NCBI GenBank assembly: GCA_963932465.1
Contig: OZ010793.1
Coordinates: forward strand, 365,208,459-365,272,458
DNA: 64,000 nt
Source: Maratus speciosus
Taxonomy: Eukaryota; Arthropoda; Arachnida; Araneae; Salticidae
Reading direction: 5' to 3'
The position numbers were made by a program, and so were the translations under genes. Below are positions 55,372 through 64,000 of the stretch, piece after piece; position 1 is the stretch's first letter, and the number at the start of each line of letters is the position of its first letter. The notes below the pieces were generated by a model, which worked only from the letters and a program-made list of their open reading frames with translations, had not been told where the DNA came from and did no database searches.

Positions 55372-55804
55372 GATTCTTAGACGAAATTTTTGGGGTTTTT
55401 TTTCGCGATTTTTTGATGAAATGTGCGATTTCCCGTGATTTTTTTCCCCGAAATTCGCACAATCAGGCAAATTAATTGTATTACTGCGGTTGTTGCCAAA
55501 CGGCAAGCTACAAATTCAGCCATATTTTAGCGCTACGCTAAATAAATATATATATAGATTATATTAAAATATCTCAATTTGTTGATTTTCTGTAAGCAAG
55601 TAAACCCTATTGTTTTACAATGGAAGTCTATGGGAATTTCGCGAAATATTAGAGATATCGCCAAGGTGGCGTCACTTTTGGCGACTTATTTTGGTCGCCA
55701 AATTTGGAGATATAGCACCAAGTTGGCGACAAACTTGGCGGTATTTGGAGACAGAGCAACGTGTGTGTGTGTGTCCCCCCCCCCCCTAGCCAAAGCACTG
55801 CGAC
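55276..55804. other. Low-complexity region
   Basis: A T-run (55330-55369) followed by repeated GCGATT..TAGACGAAAT/GCGATTTTTTGATGAAAT words. Then AT repeats (55540-55560), a GGCGAC/GTCGCC-rich segment (55665-55745) and (GT)n plus C-run (55760-55790). The open frames here are products of these repeats. Confidence 0.5.
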
Positions 55805-56500
55805 CAGAGGTCTATTGTGCTATCCCCCCAAAAATGAAAGAGGAAAAATCCTCCTCACTTACTCCCTAAATAGACCAGTAGCTGACATAAAATTCAACAG
55901 ACATTTGATAGGAATATCCTGAATTTCCCATGGCTCAATCAAATGGTGATCCAGGTGTTTGAAATGGTAAGCTTAAGCAGCATATGTCTCACAGTTACAG
56001 AGGACATGTAAGGCAGTCTGCTCTTTGTACTTACATCCCCTACAAAGAGGGTTATTAACCACCTTCATAATACTAAAGTGTCCATTAAGTCTACAGTGTC
56101 CTGTTAGCAGTTCCACCATATTTCTTAGACTATTCCTTCTCAGCTCAATGAGTTTCTTTGCCCTTTTACTAGGGCATCTGCTATTGAGCTCTTTCACTTG
56201 TCTCTGTCCGCTTGAGTCAAGCCATTCTTGATACTGCTGCTCTCTTAAAATTCTAAAAACAGTAGTTCTAATGTAGTCCTTAGAAATGCCAATAGCTGGT
56301 TCTGGTCCAATAAATGGAGTAACTGACCCTTTTCTTGCTAGACTATCAGCAAGCTCTACCCAGGATATCAGTATGACCAGGTACCCAATGTATAGCAACA
56401 TTATTACCATTACTGATAAGCCTGCTCAAAGAGCGATAACACTCTTTTGAACTGGGATTAGTTGGGCATTGATCCTTGATCCAAAGAATTATTCTCGTTT
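55805..56500 (-). pseudogene. 5'-truncated non-LTR retrotransposon, RNase H region
   Basis: On the minus strand the fragment begins near 56500 with NNVAIHWVPGHTDI, the RNase H motif around the catalytic His, then VELADSLARKGS after a frameshift (usual form GN.ELAD.LA...G). The open 145-codon part (55973-56410) continues with PFIGPEPAIGIS, LLTGHCRLNGHFS, and CRGCKYKEQTALHVLCNCE, a CxxC..H...C type zinc-knuckle tail. After a stop come WEIQDIPIKCLLNF and SATGLF, the usual C-terminal end of I/Nimb/R1-like elements with an RNase H domain (family assignment from recall). Reverse transcriptase is absent. It ends about 230 bases before an exon on the opposite strand. Confidence 0.8.
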
Positions 56501-56727
56501 TTAATTTTTTTGCTTTGTAATATTAAAAATTAAAAAATATATTATTAACCTTTTGACAAGTATCTGCTTATCATCAGTCAAATAGAGTATGCCAAAAGTG
56601 ACTCCTCAGTGAGTTATTATTAAAGTATTGAAAAACATGTATTTTTAAAAATATGATTTTATTTGCCACATATGATAATAGCTATATTTTTTGCTGTTAT
56701 TTTGAACATTTTTTTTTCTCTTTTCAG

Positions 56728-56828
56728 ATCTCTTAATTGAAATATTAGGAGTTTTAGCTAGTTATAGTATAACTGTTAGAGAGCTTAAGCTATTATCTGG
56801 CTGTATGAAAGCAGAAAATAGTAAATGG
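56728..56828 (+). CDS. Neurobeachin/rugose homologue, exon 3 of 4 in window
   Basis: A 101-nt exon. The last base of the previous exon plus AT gives Asp, then [20 protein letters not shown] and [13 protein letters not shown]. '[23 protein letters not shown]' is a highly conserved N-terminal stretch of neurobeachin and LRBA (recall). The acceptor is TTTTCAG (56721-56727) after a T-rich tract; the donor is GTAAGT (56829). Phase 1 to phase 0. Exons 2 and 3 together are 228 nt (76 codons), so only joint skipping would keep the frame. Residues SGC replace the FGA or FSM usual after KLL, a modest local divergence. Confidence 0.95.
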
Positions 56829-57116
56829 GTAAGTTTTCTTTACTAATTACGGTTATTTTTGATGGTTTATATTTCATTTTAAATTAACATTTGGTTTTAT
56901 TTAAGATTTGTTTTCTTTCACAAAGAAATCAAAGGCAAGCTAAAGCTTATATTACAAGATTGAATAAAATTTTAACTTCTGAAAAAAGTGGAAAAAAGCT
57001 GTGTTATATATTTTTTAATTTTTCTATGTCATATCTATAGCAGCTCGTTATCCTTATAGTATTTCTTTGTAGATGAATGGAGAGATACTATAGCACTTCA
57101 AAACTAAATTCTAAGG

Positions 57117-57266
57117 TAGGCTGCACACATAGAGACAAGTGACCAAAAAAGCATGAGTCGAGAGACATTTCACTCTGTTAACAAAGAAGAAACCGGTTTG
57201 AACACTAGAATTTGTCTGCTGTCTCACTCTTTTTATCACTTGTCTGTTCAGTGTGCGATCTGCCTA
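57117..57266. mobile_element. Short MITE, ~150 bp
   Basis: TAGGCTGCACACATAGAGAC at the left and (reverse complement of right) TAGGCAGATCGCACACTGAA, with GACAAGTGA in both arms. Target-site duplication not clear. Confidence 0.55.
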
Positions 57267-57795
57267 ACATTTCAAAATTCTTAAATGATAGCGCAGTTGC
57301 TATACAATTAAACACCTTTGGAACAAATTTTAATGCAGTAGTAATGTGTCAATTGAAAAGCTATTGAAGAGTCTTAATTAGTAACTTTCAAGCAACCAGA
57401 ATAATCAGATAATTATTTTTATAAAAAATTATTAAATATTTACAAGATTCATTAACAGCTCAAATTAACTATTAATGCTTTTAATATAAAATCTATATTT
57501 TAATTATTTTTAAGACAATAAATTAATACTTTATTTTATTTAAAAAAAAAAAAAATCAGAATGTAATAAAATGTGGATCAGTTTGCATGAAATTTTAGGT
57601 TAAAACAATTGTCTTGATGTTGAGTGGGAAAGGCAATCAACACTCCCTTTCCTATCCCCTTGGTTGCTGTCAAAGTAGCAAAACATTTTAAAAGTCATCT
57701 TCTATAAAGAATTCTGAAGTTCAAAAATTCTAAACCTTTATTTTTATTTCCATTTTTGTTGTGTATGTCTGGAGAATGCAAATAATTCAAAGTAC
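57267..57795 (+). other. Intron, nothing recognised
   Basis: AT-rich with an A-run at 57541-57554. No gene or element ends. Confidence 0.4.
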
Positions 57796-58305
57796 CGTAA
57801 TTTCCGGCCTATAATCTGCGGATAATCTGCCAAAAAAGTGAAACTTTTTGCAATGCAGATAATTATCTGATTTTTTACTTTTGAAAAAAAAAAAAAAAAA
57901 AAAAAAATTGTTAACGTGTTCTTAGTTTAGTTTGCTACTTTTCTAATAGATGGCAGCAACATACAACATACAATCGATTAAACTGGCTTGTTGCTTATGT
58001 GCACTTGGTACTCATTATGTGCATGCTCTGTAACAAACTAGCTTACAGAAGAAGGAAAGAAAAGGATTTTTGAACAGTAAGCGCCTTTTGCTGCCATCGC
58101 CATTTCTTTAGTGATAGCGTTAGTGCATCTTTGAAAACATGCCTTGCAAAAGAAGTATGAGGTATACTGCCGAATTAAAATTAAAATTTGTAGAAAATGC
58201 AGAAATGATGGGAAACAGTGAATTTAATATTTAATTCAATAAAATTATATTCGATTACATTCGATTCGCTGATAGTGCAGATTATAGGACGGTGTGGATT
58301 TTCTG
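57796..58305 (+). mobile_element. pogo-type element remnant
   Basis: The left end CCGTAATTTCCGGCCTATAA, then TCTGCGGATAATCTGCC, and the right part GCAGATTATAGGACGGTGTGG are inverted copies of a CCTATAATCTGC core. The left side is preceded by TA. It holds the N-terminus of a pogo-like transposase. Confidence 0.6.
58139..58234 (+). pseudogene. pogo/Tigger-like transposase N-terminus
   Basis: MPCKRSMRYTAELKLKFVEN then AEMMGNSEFNI and a stop. M-P-x-K-R...Y-(S/T)-A-E-(L/F)-K-L-K-x-V-x-x-A-E-x-x-G-N is the start of the first helix-turn-helix (Brinker/CENP-B-N type) of pogo-like transposases and related domesticated genes (recall). The rest of the protein is deleted: right after the stop the sequence runs into the right terminal repeat. 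Clearly an internally deleted copy. Confidence 0.65.
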
Positions 58306-58558
58306 GTGGGAAGAAGAAAAGTATGTAATATTTAATTGATTACTGTATTTGTTTGTTATATAAATGCTAGGCAGGCTGATAAAAAGAAAATGCTTGATTG
58401 AACCATAGCTTGTGTTGTGTGTAGACACATTATTTTAAATCTTTTTTTTTTTCTATGTAATAATTGGCTTTCATCTCTGTTTGAATAGAATAAAAAATTA
58501 TCCAGTATATCATATGACTTTTGTAATATTTTGGTTACTTAAAAATTGTTATTATTAA

Positions 58559-59533
58559 TGTTATGACAACCCCGTCAGATCAAAGCTGACATGAAGTAAT
58601 TGAGAAATACAAAGATTTGAAGTTTAAAACACTGTTTATTGAAACAAAATAAGGAAGGACTGCAGCGGAGCTTCTAAATTTAGCCTACACTATTCTGAAT
58701 TAAACTAAATGCACTTTAATCCTCAAATCAACTCTCACAATATAAAATTGGAAAGTTAATAAGTCAACTAACTTGCATATGGAAGGCTGGCTGGTCAAAC
58801 GTTATCCAAGAAGGCTTTCATTGCCGAACACTACTGTTTCTGAAAACAATTTATTAGCTCACAAATTTGTAAAATGTCACTATATGTTAGCAACCCATAG
58901 TTGCTGCAGAACTTAATTGAACTATGGCAAAATACTCTCTTACCAAAAGTGGCAGATTCTCTCCGCTAAATCTAGACTTCAAATAACTCAGTGCACATGG
59001 CAAGCTTCAAATATCGAAAGGCAAGACTCTGGTCTTGTATTCCTTGATGAGGCAGGACTCGGCCCAATATTCACTGATACCAAATTTCAATCCCACTTTT
59101 ATATCCTGCAGATTGACCAGCATGTTCTATTTAGCATTAAACTACAACAAAAACCTCAAACACCAGATTCCAAGAGCCACAAATTCACTTGAGAAAATTA
59201 TAGGAAAACGAAAAACAAAAGTTGCTCTCATGCATACAGATTAACATTCGACAAAACGCTTGCACTCAAAAACTGCACTCCCTTTATAAGAGAGTAGCTA
59301 GACCTCTACAAGGTTACATTGCAAATTTCATTAAATGTAAATAAAATCATTAGGCAAAACGCAATATTTCACCTTGATTGAAACATAAAATATGTCTCAA
59401 TTCCAAAACGCAGTGACGTAATAGTATAAATAAACAGCAATTGGTTATTATAATATTCTCTGATGAAGGACTTGGTAAAGCCTGGAAGTACTAAGAAGTT
59501 TTTAAATAAAATGTACATTTTTAACTTGTAACA
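58559..59533 (-). mobile_element. Probable solo LTR (975 bp, minus strand)
   Basis: On the minus strand it starts TGTTACAAGTT (59533) and ends GTTGTCATAACA (58559), so TGTTA/TAACA bound it. TTATAAAGGGAG near 59285 is a TATA box and AATAAA near 58640 is a polyadenylation signal close to the end, the order expected of U3-R-U5. No target-site duplication was found and no internal retrotransposon region flanks it. The two overlapping open frames at 58917-59244 do not resemble known proteins. Confidence 0.5.
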
Positions 59534-59717
59534 TCTCGTTTATTATTTTAGTTGCCTTTTAAGTAAAACAATGAACTTTTTAAAGTTCATATTACATATT
59601 TTATGTTATTAAATGTAATTACTAATTCATAATTTTTCTCTGTTAATTTAAAATGCACTATTACAATTTTTTCTTTTTTTTTTTCATTTATTGATTAGAT
59701 GTTTCATTTTTGTTTAG

Positions 59718-59813
59718 CCTCGGCATTCTGTGAAGCTATTATCAGTATTAAGGCAACTACCACAAAGGCATGGTCCTGACACATTTTTTAGTTTTTCTGG
59801 TAAAAAGGGTGCA
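59718..59813 (+). CDS. Neurobeachin/rugose homologue, exon 4 of 4 in window
   Basis: A 96-nt exon reading [20 protein letters not shown] then [12 protein letters not shown]. It follows ...ENSKW of the previous exon to give [12 protein letters not shown], as in the family (WPRH..KLL.VL..MP.R.GPD.FF.FPG). The next, unseen exon should begin with the stretch leading to the concanavalin A-like (laminin G-like) domain, which starts around LPP.AKWPY..G in NBEA. The acceptor is TTTGTTTAG (59709-59717), with TAG in place of CAG, and the donor is GTAAGT (59814). Phase 0 at both ends. In total 143 codons of the gene are in this window. Confidence 0.95.
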
Positions 59814-59910
59814 GTAAGTAACATTTAATTATTTTTATGAGTAAAATGATATGCTTAATTTACAAATATTTTAAATAAAAAACCGATAGATTTTGTTGCC
59901 GTACATCTTT

Positions 59911-59917
<7 letters not shown>

Positions 59918-59946
<29 letters not shown>
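59918..59946 (+). repeat. (AT)n microsatellite
   Basis: Near-perfect AT run about 105 bases after the exon donor. Confidence 0.9.
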
Positions 59947-59951
<5 letters not shown>

Positions 59952-60273
59952 CATATTAGCTTATCAGCCTATAATTTCATTTCAAATTGATTAGTTCTAT
60001 TTTAATTCCTTTTTATGGTGATTATTTACTTATTTATTTATTGGCTTCTTATTTTTTTATGGGGATTTTTCTTGATGAATGCACAATTCTGCGGAAGGGA
60101 TCACCCTTCTAACTTTTTTTTAAATCACCAATCACCATAAAAAAAGTGACTGGTATCGATTAATTTTAATGCCTACAAATAATGCTATGTTTAAATTTTG
60201 CTTAAGGGTCGTCTACGTATAGAAATTGTAACAAAGTTTAAAATTTTCAGTACTAACACCGAGTGCTGTAAAC

Positions 60274-61706
60274 CAGAGGGTATATGCTAGAAACAAATGG
60301 TATATCCAGAGAGTATACGCTGTAGTTTTATTTGAGGAACAGAGGGTGTATTGAATTTCTTTTTATAAATCAGATGGTGTAGGGGGTATACCCACTACTA
60401 CACCTAACACATAATTTTGACATCATATTTTGATTCTTTGTTAAATTTTACCTTTTTATATGAAATGGAAAGTCATTCTAAGTCAAGTAATTCGGGGCAT
60501 GCACCCCACTGGGCAGCAATTTGACTTTCTAGGAGAGCGATTCCAAATTTGTTGTTCAATCATTCGCTTAGAGTGTCTTCTGTCTTTTTTTATTATTATT
60601 TAAGTATTATGGTAGACTAAAAATAAATCAAATAAAAGCAAAATTTAAAAATCAGTTTTTTATGGAATTTTAAAAATGTTCCGAATGAAAAGTTTAAAAT
60701 ACATTTAACAGCAGAATAATTACACGAATAACTTTTTAAAAATATTTTGACATTGTTTAGTATCAAATCTCACTATATTTTTTCTTGAGCCGTATTTTGC
60801 AATTTTTCGTAACACTTTCAATTATTTATTGAAAAGCTTCCTACTTCTATTTGCTCTGCTATATGTCCCTCGAAGATTCTTTTACACATGAAACTACTAC
60901 TTAAATGCATATATAAATTTTACTGTCTTGAAAGTATTTAACCTAAAAAACATATGAAATATCTAAACGAGTTATTATCAACTTTATAAAATTTATGAAT
61001 CTTAAATAGCATTACAAAAGGAAATTGGTAGATAGTAAATATCTATTGCTTTAGTACAGGTATCTTGCACAGTAAATTAATTTACATCATGACATACACA
61101 TTTTAAATTTTAAAATCAGATGGTGCATGGTTAGACAATTAATAATATTAGGAATTGGAAAACAGAGAAAATGTGTTGTGATGAGGAATAACGGCTACTT
61201 AATTTTGAAATGCTTCTTGTGTATTGTGTTATCCATCAAAAGAAATTTTAGTGTCCAAATCTTTTCCACCAATTCTTAATAAATCACAAAAATGAATTAT
61301 AAAATGTGCTAATGTTGTCAGTTTTAACATTAAATGTAAGACTCTCTTCAAGATATTTTATGAAGATAAAAATGCATACCATGTAATACTTATTTTTAAT
61401 TTAACATTGAGGTAAGTAAGAAAAGGACAACTAAACTCTTTTTGGCACAAAGGTGAAGGTGTTATAACCTCATTGCATTTATAAAATTATGTTAAAAACT
61501 CATTTGTCACAGCAGATTCACCTCTTTGATAGGTTAAAAAAATGTGAAGTGAGTAGTTATTGTTAAGGCTTTATTACGTTTCTACTGTGTGGATAAAGTT
61601 CACTTTCTTAATAGTAAGAGACATAATTTACTGATTAGGAATGGGGGGATAGTGATTTAACTGATGCTTTAGTGGGGCGTGGCCGATAAAAGGTTGGGAA
61701 CCACTG
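60274..61706. mobile_element. hAT element, 1.43 kb
   Basis: The right end is AAGGTTGGGAACCACTG, whose reverse complement CAGTGGTTCCCAACCTT is a classic hAT terminus. The left end CAGAGGGTATATGC is diverged. Exact 8-bp duplication CTGTAAAC (60266-60273, 61707-61714). GGTATA words recur in the left 150 bases. No transposase remnant recognised. Confidence 0.85.
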
Positions 61707-61841
61707 CTGTAAACCATTATTTAAGTGTGCATCATCTTGCCCACATTTTAAAATTGGCTAAATTGTCTCTGTCCTTTTTTAAAATAGTGAAATGCAGCCC
61801 TAGTTGTATCCATTGATGTCTTGTAAAAATCTTCCCCAATA

Positions 61842-62698
61842 CAGTTAAACTTGGATAATTCAAAGTCGAAGGGACCAGAGAAAAGTTCGAAATATCCACA
61901 AATTCGGATTCCATATATTTTCTCAAAAAGAAAAAAAATATTAATTCCACAGTGAAAGATTTAATACATAAACTTTATCTAAGAATACTGCTAGAATTGT
62001 TTTCATTAAATCAAATATTTTTTACTAGCTTAATTATATTCGTCACTTTTAAGAATAAAGTCAGAGATTGCTTCTTTGAATGCAATCTTTGAGTCATTGC
62101 AAATGATTTCAGCCTATCAATTGATACAAAAAATAGAATTTTCTACATTAGACTGACTTCCAAAAAAGCATCGAAGTTCGTGTAATATGCACCATAGCTT
62201 CTGAAGAACTAGGCAGGGGCTTCTCTTGTATTTCCTTGTTTTCTTCATTCCCTGATAGTCAGTCCTCAGTTTTTTTTTTGTTATCCACCAGTTGAGCAGC
62301 AATATACGCATCAGTTGCCTCGCCCCACACAGTCACATTTTGGACTACATTGACTCCTCATACAGGATTTTGCCAATCAGAATTTTGCTTGGGTAAGAAA
62401 ATTCCTTGGAAATCTCCACATAAAGACATTCCAAACCATCACATTTTTTTTTCTTAGAAAGACTTTTAAAATAAACTGTTAAAATATTTTGAGCCTTAGC
62501 TGAATAAAGTCTCAAAAATAATTTTTGCTGCAAAATTTGAAGGGCAATCATATGAAAAATTCGAATTATCTAAAATAAAATTCGAAATATTCACAATTTT
62601 TTTACATTGTTTTAATACAAAATTCTAGGGACTGAGTAAAAAATTTGAATTATCCAGAATTTCGAATTAAACAAGCTCAAATTATCCAAGTTTCTCTG
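61842..62698 (-). mobile_element. Tigger-like element, 857 bp
   Basis: Left end CAGTTAAACTTGGATAATTC and reverse-complemented right end CAGAGAAACTTGGATAATTT. TA flanks both sides (61840-61841, 62699-62700). AATTCGAA and TTCGAAATAT words fill both ends. A minus-strand C-terminal transposase remnant may be present at 62117-62311. Confidence 0.9.
62117..62311 (-). pseudogene. Possible Tigger transposase C-terminal remnant
   Basis: The segment LHELRCFFGSQSNVENSIF resembles the C-terminal 'AL..LR.F......D..F..L..L' region of Tigger/CENP-B-like transposases, and its position and strand inside a Tigger-like element fit. The match is short and from memory. The rest of the 64 codons is not recognisable. 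Confidence 0.3.
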
Positions 62699-62700
62699 TA

Positions 62701-64000
62701 CCAGAGTATTTCTATATCAATTTGCCTGTCATCATAAAAATCATAGCCCTTTCTTATTTCTTTATGAAAACACAGAAGATTATTAAAACTTGTATAGATT
62801 TTTTAATCATTATTTAACACAATAATGTTATTTCTTGAAATAATACCTGTTTTTACTGCTGCTTTAGTTGTGCCTTTGTTAATGACTACCACCCCGACCT
62901 TTTTTTTTCCTACAGTGAACACTAGTTAAATTTACTTTCAATCCTTGTACAACAGATTGCATGCAGTGTTAGCACTCAAAAACTGCTTGGCGGAATGAGC
63001 TGTAATTTGAAATTATCCCATTTGAAACTTCGAAAAATCGATAACCCGAAATCGAATAATTTACTAGAAATCGAAACCCTATGTTATCAGATACAAGAGA
63101 AAAAACTATATTTTATGTATGAATAGAAATAGGGGAATCTAATGACCCATGTCTGCCGGAGGTGAAGTGGTGCCTAAGCCAAATATTAATACCACTTCAG
63201 ATGTATTTTTAGAGGCTTAACCCAAGTTATGTAATACAAGAAAAATAAAATATGGAAAATGTTGAGTTCCTTTAGTACTATAATAATGTCTTGGTTTGCC
63301 TTGTCACAATCGATGCCATATGGCAGACATATTTTTATCATAATTATTTTTAATGTATACCTATGTTTTCGAATACAAGGATAATTTATATTTTTTAATT
63401 AAGTTTAAATAGAGTTATTACGGAAAATCGAGGTCTGCTAATGTTCAGCTGTAGCTAGACCTTTGGCAGGTCAGTTTATAAAGTGTTTGTTCATATCATT
63501 TTGTATCTACTAATTCATTGAATAAAACTACGTCATTTAGAAAAGTTTGCGTCACTTTCTTAATACCATGGATGATGTAAAATGCATGAAAAACCTAACG
63601 CTGACACATTTTGATAGGCATTCAGATTGATTTTTTGCTACTGTCAAAATCAAACTGACCAATTGCAAGCTTACATTTTGGAAATTTTTCGCAAAGGGTG
63701 AAACTTTAAAAAAAAAAATGCCATTCCTGACTGCTTAATCCAGTTTTCCAAATATAGTTTTAGTAAAATATTTACCTAGACCGCTACAATAGTTTCTTTA
63801 GACAAATATTTATCGCAATTTATTAAATTTTTTTTAAAGTAAAATTTGAAAAGGATACATTTTAAAATTTTATGTAAGCAGAATAGCTATGTATTGATAG
63901 CGTGTCTTTGTATTAGAGTAACGACATAGGATGCTCAGTCTTTGCTTAAACGGACGGGTTTGTACAAACTATGGCAAACCTAAGCATTTTTTATTCTATA
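62701..64000 (+). other. Intron, nothing recognised
   Basis: AT-rich sequence after the Tigger-like element. A phrase near 63015-63055 (GAAATTATCCCATTTG, TCGATAACCCGAAATCG) resembles Tigger subterminal words and may be a remnant. No exon with family similarity seen up to the window end. Confidence 0.45.

Noticed and set aside
58917..59244. Two overlapping plus-strand frames (91 and 69 codons)
   Set aside because: Overlapping frames without family features, inside a probable LTR on the other strand.
59814..64000. Next neurobeachin exon (AKWPY region)
   Set aside because: No matching frame with an acceptor was seen in the remaining 4.2 kb, so it is likely beyond the window.

Overview
Eukaryotic, strongly AT-rich, intron-dominated DNA from an arthropod. 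An arachnid such as a spider is my best guess, but this is inference from the repeat style and the protein, not from a search. The only host gene I can support is a plus-strand neurobeachin / rugose homologue (BEACH-domain scaffold family). Four short coding exons lie at 22507-22611, 49052-49178, 56728-56828 and 59718-59813. They join in frame into 143 uninterrupted codons from the N-terminal part of the protein. Everything else is intron: about 26.4 kb, 7.5 kb and 2.9 kb between the exons, more than 4 kb after the last one, and 22.5 kb before the first. The initiator exon and promoter are not in the window.

The introns are built from nested transposable elements, most of them decayed. I resolve: eight hAT-type elements, seven with exact 8-bp target-site duplications (TSDs), two of them with transposase remnants; a nearly full-length mariner with a broken DD34D transposase; a Tc1 transposase pseudogene split by a piggyBac-type MITE with TTAA ends; a second piggyBac-like element; several pogo/Tigger-like elements with TA duplications; a 5'-truncated non-LTR retrotransposon with an RNase H region; two probable solo LTRs; three Helitron-like 3' termini; and two families of tandem-repeat elements that end in a hairpin (HINE/DINE-1-like).

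Layout. 1-22506: inverted-repeat elements, a Tigger-like element, a 147-bp tandem array, mariner, hAT with a BED-finger remnant, a 1.48-kb fold-back, Tc1, fold-back MITEs. 22507-22611: exon. 22612-49051: pogo-like elements, GTGAC/CRE-octamer blocks, a palindrome with two tRNA-like units, a 145-bp tandem array, a 5.1-kb hAT carrying nested elements, further hAT and fold-back elements. 49052-49178: exon, whose acceptor tract is a 41-T homopolymer. 49179-56727: second 145-bp array split by a 3-kb hAT, further hAT elements, LINE fragment. 56728-56828 and 59718-59813: exons separated by pogo-like and LTR material. 59814-64000: a hAT and a Tigger-like element.

No rRNA genes, CRISPR arrays, bacterial operons or convincing functional tRNA genes are present. 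Most short open frames are chance frames in repeats. I found no clear new coding system. The most unusual items are the extreme poly-T splice acceptor, the density of long intronic fold-backs in a neuronal gene, the palindromic pair of tRNA-like units, the clusters of palindromic CRE octamers, and the inverted duplicated coding segment at the left edge.
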